Source: RHKX01 sp964497825
GTDB taxonomy: Bacteria; Actinomycetota; Thermoleophilia; Solirubrobacterales; 70-9
Length of the DNA: 17,830 bases
Assembly (NCBI GenBank): GCA_964497825.1
Contig: CAZCFA010000061.1
Span: 1 to 17,830 of the forward strand
Direction: 5' to 3'
In this document: in pieces, positions 14,035 to 17,830 of the stretch
How positions within the stretch are numbered: position 1 is the stretch's first letter
Layout: every line of letters starts with the position of its first letter
Program-made: the position numbers and the translations under genes
The notes under the pieces: generated by a model
What the model was told of the DNA's origin: nothing
What the model saw: only the letters and a program-made list of their open reading frames with translations
The model's database searches: none

Positions 14035-16869
14035 ATGGCGATCATCGAAGCGACGAGGGAGCTCGAGCCCGAAGGGCCCGCGATCGGCTGGGACGGCCGC
14101 ACGCTGGCGCAGATGCTGGCCGACAGCGAGCGGCTGTTCGCCGAGACCGGCTCCTACGCGGGGCTCGCCGGCGAGCTCGAGCTTAAGGCGGGCGATCCGA
14201 TCGGCTACGAGAAGCTGTTCGCGCGGCTGCGCGGCGGCCTCGTCTCGGCCCGCGAGACCGCGCTCAACATCTCCGCCTCGCCGATCGTCCGCGAGCTCGG
14301 CGAGCTCTGCTTCGCGCTCTACACCCCCGAGGGCGACTCGATCGCGCTCTCGACCGGGATCATCGTCCACGTCCACACGATGTCGGACGCGATCAAGTAC
14401 ATGGTCCGCTCCGGATACGAGTCGAACCCGGGGATCAACCCCGGCGACATCTTCGCCAACAACGACCCGGTGATCGGCGACGTCCACAACGCCGACGTGC
14501 AGACGTTCGTGCCGATCTTCGACCACTCCGACCCCGAGCGGCCGGAGTTGATCGCCTGGGCCGGCGGCGTCACCCACGTCCTCGACATCGGCGCCTCGAC
14601 CCCGGGCGGCGTCCCGGTCGGGCCGACCAACCGGCTCGACGACGGCATCGACCTGCCCTGCATGAAGATCGGCGAGCGCGACGAGCTCGCGCAGTGGCAC
14701 CTGACCCGCTGCGCGAAGCAGACGCGGGCGCCGATGTACTACCTGCTCGACGAGCGCACCCGGCTCGCCGGCTGCCACATGATCCGCGACGCGGTCGAGC
14801 GGATCGTGCTCGAGGAGGGCGTCGATCGGTTCAAGCGGTTCAGCCGCGAGGTGATCGAGGACGGGCGGCGCTCGTTCAAGTCGCGGATCGCGGAGATGAC
14901 CGTGCCCGGTCGCTATCGCTCGGCCGCCAACTTCGACGTCACCTTCGCCGACAAGGAGACGATGCCGGCCCGGGCACGCCGCGACTTCGTCATGCACGCG
15001 CCGTTCGAGGTCCGGATCGGCGGCGACGGCGACTACGCGCTCGACCTCGAGGGCTCCTCGGCCTGGGGCTGGCACTCGATGAACTGCACCCCGTCGGGGA
15101 TGCAGGGCGCGATCTGGGTGATGTTCACGCAGACCCTGATCTGCAACGACAAGGTCAACGACGGCGCCTACCTGGCGATCGACACCAACTTCCCCGAGGG
15201 CACGATCGCCAACCTCGGCGACGCCGACGGCTCGACCGGGATCGCCTGGGCGTTCCTGCAGCCGGCCTTCCTCGGCTTCGCGCGAACGCTCGCCCGCGGC
15301 CTGCAGGCGCGCGGCTTCATCGAGGAGGTGATGGCGCCCTACTCGGTCAGCGGCAACGTGATCCAGGGCGGCGGCATCGACCAGTACGGCAACTCGTCGG
15401 CGATCATGAACTTCGAGATCGCGGCGCAGGGGATGGGCGCCAAGTACGTGCTCGACGGCACCGACACCTGCGCGGCGATGTTCAACCCCGAGGGCGACGC
15501 CGGCGACGTCGAGATGTGGGAGCTGATCAGCCCGATGATCTACCTGTCGCGGCGGATCAAGGCGAACTCCGGCGGCGCCGGCCGCCACCGCGGCGGCTCC
15601 AGCTTCGAGTCGCTGCTGATGATCTCGAAGACGCCGTTCTGGGAGCTGCAGAACATCGGCGGCACGCGGATGCTCAACGCCGGCATCTTCGGCGGCTACC
15701 CGGGCTCGGCCGGCTACGTCCACAACATCAAGGGCAACGACCTGCGCGAGCGCGCCGCCCGCGGCGAGGCCTACCCGGTCGCCGACGGCAGCTTCGACGA
15801 CCCGGCGCTGCTGGCGATCGCGGGCGAGCGCACCCACAAGCAGGACAACATGACGACGCTCGAGCCGTTCGCCGACGGCGACCTCTACCTGTCGGTGATG
15901 AAGGGCGCGCCGGGGCTCGGCGACGCGCTCCTGCGGCCGCCCGCCGCGGTCGCCCGCGACGTCGCCGAGGGCCACCTGCTGCCGCGGTTCGCGGACTCGA
16001 TCTACGGCGTCGCCCTCGGCGCGGACGGCACGGCCGACGAGCAGGCGAGCGCCGCGCGGCGCGAGCGGTTCCGGGCCGAGCGCCTGCGCCGGGCGCTGCC
16101 GGCGCGCGACTGGTGGGCGACCCAGCGCCGGCGGATCATCGCCGGCGAGCTGATCGAGCCGGTCCGGGTCGCGCTCGCCGAGTCGATGAAGCTGTCGGCG
16201 CGCTGGGCGGCGGAGTACCGCGGCTTCTGGGACCTCGACCCCGAGTTCGAGGTCGAGGCGCCGACGCCGACGGTCGCGGTCGAGCGGGCGCCGGCGGGCA
16301 AGATCACGCCCGAGCAGTCGGCCGACGAGTTCCTCGCCGGCTCGCGGGTCGAGCCGGTCGAGCGACCCCGCGCCGCCGGCAAGGCGCTCGAGCGCGAGAC
16401 GCTCGAGGCGCTGCTCGACGAGAAGCTCTCGCGGCGCGAGGTCCGCGCGATCCAGTCCGGGTACAAGGACGCCGACCGGTTCGAGAAGTGGCTCGAGATC
16501 CTCCAGTCCCGCGTCCCCTACTCGGAGCCGATCGTGCTGCCGCTGGGCGAGGGCCTGAACGTCGTCCGCGGCGGCGACGGCGAGCTCGTGATCCGCTGCG
16601 ACTGCGGCCACGACCTCTGCCGCCACGACCGCAACTGGAAGATGGAGGCGGCGATCTTCGTCCGCGACGACGCCGACAAGATGGGCGAGATCCTGCCCGG
16701 CTTCGCCGGCGGCGACCCCGACTGGACCGAGGTCCGCGAGTTCTACTGCCCCGCGTGCGCGCGGCTGCTCGAGTGCGACGCGACCTGCCCCGGCTATCCG
16801 GTCGTCCACGACTTCCTGCCCGACGTCGAGGGCTTCTACCGGGGCTGGCTCGGCCGCGAGCTGCCCTAA
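14035..16869 (+). CDS. acxB: Acetone carboxylase alpha-gamma fusion protein (hydantoinase B-type alpha + AcxC-type gamma)
   Basis: This single 944-residue protein equals the sum of a typical alpha (about 775) and gamma (about 168) subunit. Residues 1 to about 740 are hydantoinase B/AcxB-like. GDVHNADVQTF supplies His151 and Asp154, and GGVTHVLD supplies His181; from memory these match the His-x2-Asp...His manganese ligands of the crystallised Xanthobacter alpha subunit. A proline/alanine-rich linker spans about 742-784. Residues 785-944 follow AcxC throughout: RFEKWLEILQSRVPY, IVLPLG, RCDCGHDLC (Cys855, Cys857, Cys862), NWKMEA, REFYCPAC (Cys905, Cys908) and a closing YPVVHDFLPDVEGFYRGWLG. Gamma binds zinc in the known enzyme. 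GAGGAGG lies seven bases before the ATG. No separate gamma gene follows. The frame is uninterrupted through the junction, so a simple missed stop is unlikely. Confidence 0.82.
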   Translation: MAIIEATRELEPEGPAIGWDGRTLAQMLADSERLFAETGSYAGLAGELELKAGDPIGYEKLFARLRGGLVSARETALNISASPIVRELGELCFALYTPEGDSIALSTGIIVHVHTMSDAIKYMVRSGYESNPGINPGDIFANNDPVIGDVHNADVQTFVPIFDHSDPERPELIAWAGGVTHVLDIGASTPGGVPVGPTNRLDDGIDLPCMKIGERDELAQWHLTRCAKQTRAPMYYLLDERTRLAGCHMIRDAVERIVLEEGVDRFKRFSREVIEDGRRSFKSRIAEMTVPGRYRSAANFDVTFADKETMPARARRDFVMHAPFEVRIGGDGDYALDLEGSSAWGWHSMNCTPSGMQGAIWVMFTQTLICNDKVNDGAYLAIDTNFPEGTIANLGDADGSTGIAWAFLQPAFLGFARTLARGLQARGFIEEVMAPYSVSGNVIQGGGIDQYGNSSAIMNFEIAAQGMGAKYVLDGTDTCAAMFNPEGDAGDVEMWELISPMIYLSRRIKANSGGAGRHRGGSSFESLLMISKTPFWELQNIGGTRMLNAGIFGGYPGSAGYVHNIKGNDLRERAARGEAYPVADGSFDDPALLAIAGERTHKQDNMTTLEPFADGDLYLSVMKGAPGLGDALLRPPAAVARDVAEGHLLPRFADSIYGVALGADGTADEQASAARRERFRAERLRRALPARDWWATQRRRIIAGELIEPVRVALAESMKLSARWAAEYRGFWDLDPEFEVEAPTPTVAVERAPAGKITPEQSADEFLAGSRVEPVERPRAAGKALERETLEALLDEKLSRREVRAIQSGYKDADRFEKWLEILQSRVPYSEPIVLPLGEGLNVVRGGDGELVIRCDCGHDLCRHDRNWKMEAAIFVRDDADKMGEILPGFAGGDPDWTEVREFYCPACARLLECDATCPGYPVVHDFLPDVEGFYRGWLGRELP

Positions 16870-16878
16870 CGGCCCGCA

Positions 16879-16906
16879 GCGGCCTCGCGGCGCGCGCCGC
16901 GGCCGC
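16879..16906 (+). terminator. Terminator-like hairpin after the carboxylase operon
   Basis: Ten bases after the TAA, GCGGC (16879-16883) and CGCGGC (16886-16891) pair with GCCGCG (16896-16901) and GCCGC (16902-16906). The CT at 16884-16885 is bulged and the loop is GCGC. CCTTA follows instead of a long T-run. Position and stem strength support termination before the separately controlled sigma-factor gene. Confidence 0.5.
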
Positions 16907-16957
16907 CCTTACGCGCGCCGCCGCGAGCCGCGATGATCCGCTCGTCGTGCGCCTGCG

Positions 16958-16963
16958 TAGACC
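16958..16963 (+). promoter_or_regulatory. Possible -10 element for the sigma-factor gene
   Basis: TAGACC ends seven bases before the ATG at 16971 and resembles the TAGnnT hexamers upstream of other genes here, though the last base is C. It would give a leaderless transcript. A GTG at 16947 would be too early if this is right. Confidence 0.2.
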
Positions 16964-16970
16964 GGGGCAG

Positions 16971-17552
16971 ATGAGACGGATGCGCCATCTCGCGGCCCTC
17001 GCCGACGAGGAGCTGATGGGGCTCGTGCGCGAGCGCGAGCAGCGCGCCTTCGAGGTCGTCTACGACCGCCACGGCGCCGCCGCCTACTCGCTCGCCTACC
17101 GGATCCTCGGCGAGCAGCGCGCCGCCGAGGACGCGACCCAGGAGGCGTTCCTGTCGATCTGGCGGACCGGCGCCCGCTACGACCCGCTGCGCGGCAGCGT
17201 CCGCAACTGGATCTTCGGCATCGTCCGCAACCGCGCGATCGACGCGATCCGCAGCGCCTCGGCGAAGCGGCGGCCGAAGCTGGTCCTCGACGACGGCGAG
17301 CTGCTCGCCGAGCGCCCCGCGGCGGAGCAGACCGAGGCCGAGGCGATCCGCCGCGAGACCGCCGGCGAGCTCAGGGATCAGCTCGCCGAGCTCCCCGAGG
17401 AGCAGTCGCGGGTGATCGAGCTCGCCTACTTCGGCGGCTTCTCGCACTCCGAGATCGCGACGATGCTGCAGCTGCCGATCGGCACGGTCAAGGGCCGGAT
17501 GCGGCTCGGGCTCGAGAAGATCCGGACCGGCCTCGCCGAGGAGACGCTGTGA
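16971..17552 (+). CDS. ECF (sigma-70 family group 4) RNA polymerase sigma factor
   Basis: The 193-residue protein has the two domains of an ECF sigma factor. Region 2 spans about 25-94, with FEVVYDRHGAAAYSLAYRIL, AAEDATQEAFLSIW and VRNWIFGIVRNRAIDAIR. Region 4 spans about 135-185, with LPEEQSRVIELAYFGGFSHS, EIATMLQLPIGTVKGRMRLG and LEKIR. There is no region 1 or 3. It directs RNA polymerase to stress or envelope promoters and is normally held by the anti-sigma factor encoded next to it. The next gene begins in a GTGA overlap with its stop, supporting this pairing. Possible starts are GTG 16947, ATG 16971 and ATG 16980; 16971 gives a usual N-terminus. It lies 101 bases after the carboxylase operon beyond a hairpin, so co-transcription is unlikely. 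The signal is unknown. Confidence 0.92.
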   Translation: MRRMRHLAALADEELMGLVREREQRAFEVVYDRHGAAAYSLAYRILGEQRAAEDATQEAFLSIWRTGARYDPLRGSVRNWIFGIVRNRAIDAIRSASAKRRPKLVLDDGELLAERPAAEQTEAEAIRRETAGELRDQLAELPEEQSRVIELAYFGGFSHSEIATMLQLPIGTVKGRMRLGLEKIRTGLAEETL

Positions 17553-17830
17553 GCGCCGGCGATCATCGCCGCTGGGAGGAGGATCTGGCCGCCTACGCGC
17601 TCGGCGCCCTCGACGAAGCCGAGCGCGAGGCGGTCGCGGCGCACATCGCCGGCTGCGTTCGCTGCCAGGGCGATCTGCGCTGGATCGGCGCCGCGGTCGA
17701 GCTGCTGCCGGCGACGGTCGAGCAGCGGCAGCCGCCGGCGCGGCTGCGCCGGCGGCTGCTGGCCGCGGTCGGCGAGGAGGCCGGCGCCGGCCCGGCGGCG
17801 GCGCCGGCCCGGCGGCGGCTGCTCGCCCTC
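17549..17830 (+). CDS. Zinc-binding anti-sigma factor (N-terminal part, cut by window end)
   Basis: This frame is too near the window edge to be complete: 94 residues are visible and no stop is reached. It starts at a GTG that overlaps the sigma-factor TGA as GTGA. The ZAS zinc motif is present as His32-x3-Cys36-x2-Cys39 (HIAGCVRCQ), preceded by LAAYALGALDEAEREAV, the usual opening of RskA/ZAS-type anti-sigma factors. An arginine-rich stretch with a start of hydrophobic residues (RRRLLAL) at the end suggests that the transmembrane segment begins just beyond the window. The protein would hold the ECF sigma factor at the membrane and release it on an unknown stimulus. Confidence 0.88.
   Translation, partial: MSAGDHRRWEEDLAAYALGALDEAEREAVAAHIAGCVRCQGDLRWIGAAVELLPATVEQRQPPARLRRRLLAAVGEEAGAGPAAAPARRRLLAL

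Noticed and set aside
13738..16809. Very long minus-strand open frame (over 1000 codons) opposite the carboxylase genes
   Set aside because: It has no recognisable domains and is rich in Arg/Asp/Val/Gly. It is the antisense of the alpha-gamma gene, whose GC-ending codons suppress stops on the other strand.

Overview
The window looks like chromosomal DNA of a very high-GC actinobacterium. Strong G/C bias at third codon positions, GTG and TTG starts, dense stop/start overlaps and the gene set would suit the Thermoleophilia/Solirubrobacterales. That placement is inferred from style only. I see no rRNA, tRNA, CRISPR array, transposase or integrase.

Layout. (1) 1-1032 is the C-terminal end of a DUF3427-type DEAD/DEAH helicase in a less biased codon style, followed by a gene-poor stretch (1033-1480) holding three consecutive strong inverted repeats. 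(2) 5395-1764 (minus) is a tightly overlapped four-gene operon: TetR regulator, Baeyer-Villiger-type flavin monooxygenase, saccharopine-dehydrogenase-like reductase and SRPBCC protein. A short-chain dehydrogenase (5493-6353, plus) diverges from it across a compact promoter/operator region. (3) 10518-6463 (minus) is a looser run: GAP/Sap-family membrane protein, 3-hydroxybutyryl-CoA dehydrogenase, hemerythrin-domain protein, DUF4389 membrane protein and zinc-independent MDR oxidoreductase. (4) 10556-16869 (plus) is a PucR-type regulator followed by a two-gene acetone carboxylase module. (5) 16971-17830 is an ECF sigma factor with an overlapping zinc-binding anti-sigma factor cut by the window end.

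The most notable element is the carboxylase module. The first gene encodes the ATP-binding beta subunit (HyuA/AcxA type). The second encodes one 944-residue protein in which the alpha subunit (HyuB/AcxB type) is joined through a linker to a complete gamma subunit (AcxC type) with its cysteine-rich metal site. Described acetone carboxylases have gamma as a separate small polypeptide, so this is a two-gene, alpha-gamma-fused version. A regulator gene, two inverted repeats, a near-perfect Shine-Dalgarno sequence and a terminator hairpin frame it as a self-contained unit.

Functionally the window leans towards ketone and acyl-CoA metabolism. A carboxylase would turn acetone or a similar ketone into a 3-oxoacid, and a Baeyer-Villiger monooxygenase would turn ketones into esters. 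SDR and MDR oxidoreductases could link alcohols and ketones, and a 3-hydroxyacyl-CoA dehydrogenase acts at the acetoacetyl-CoA/3-hydroxybutyryl-CoA level. That these form one pathway is an inference from proximity.
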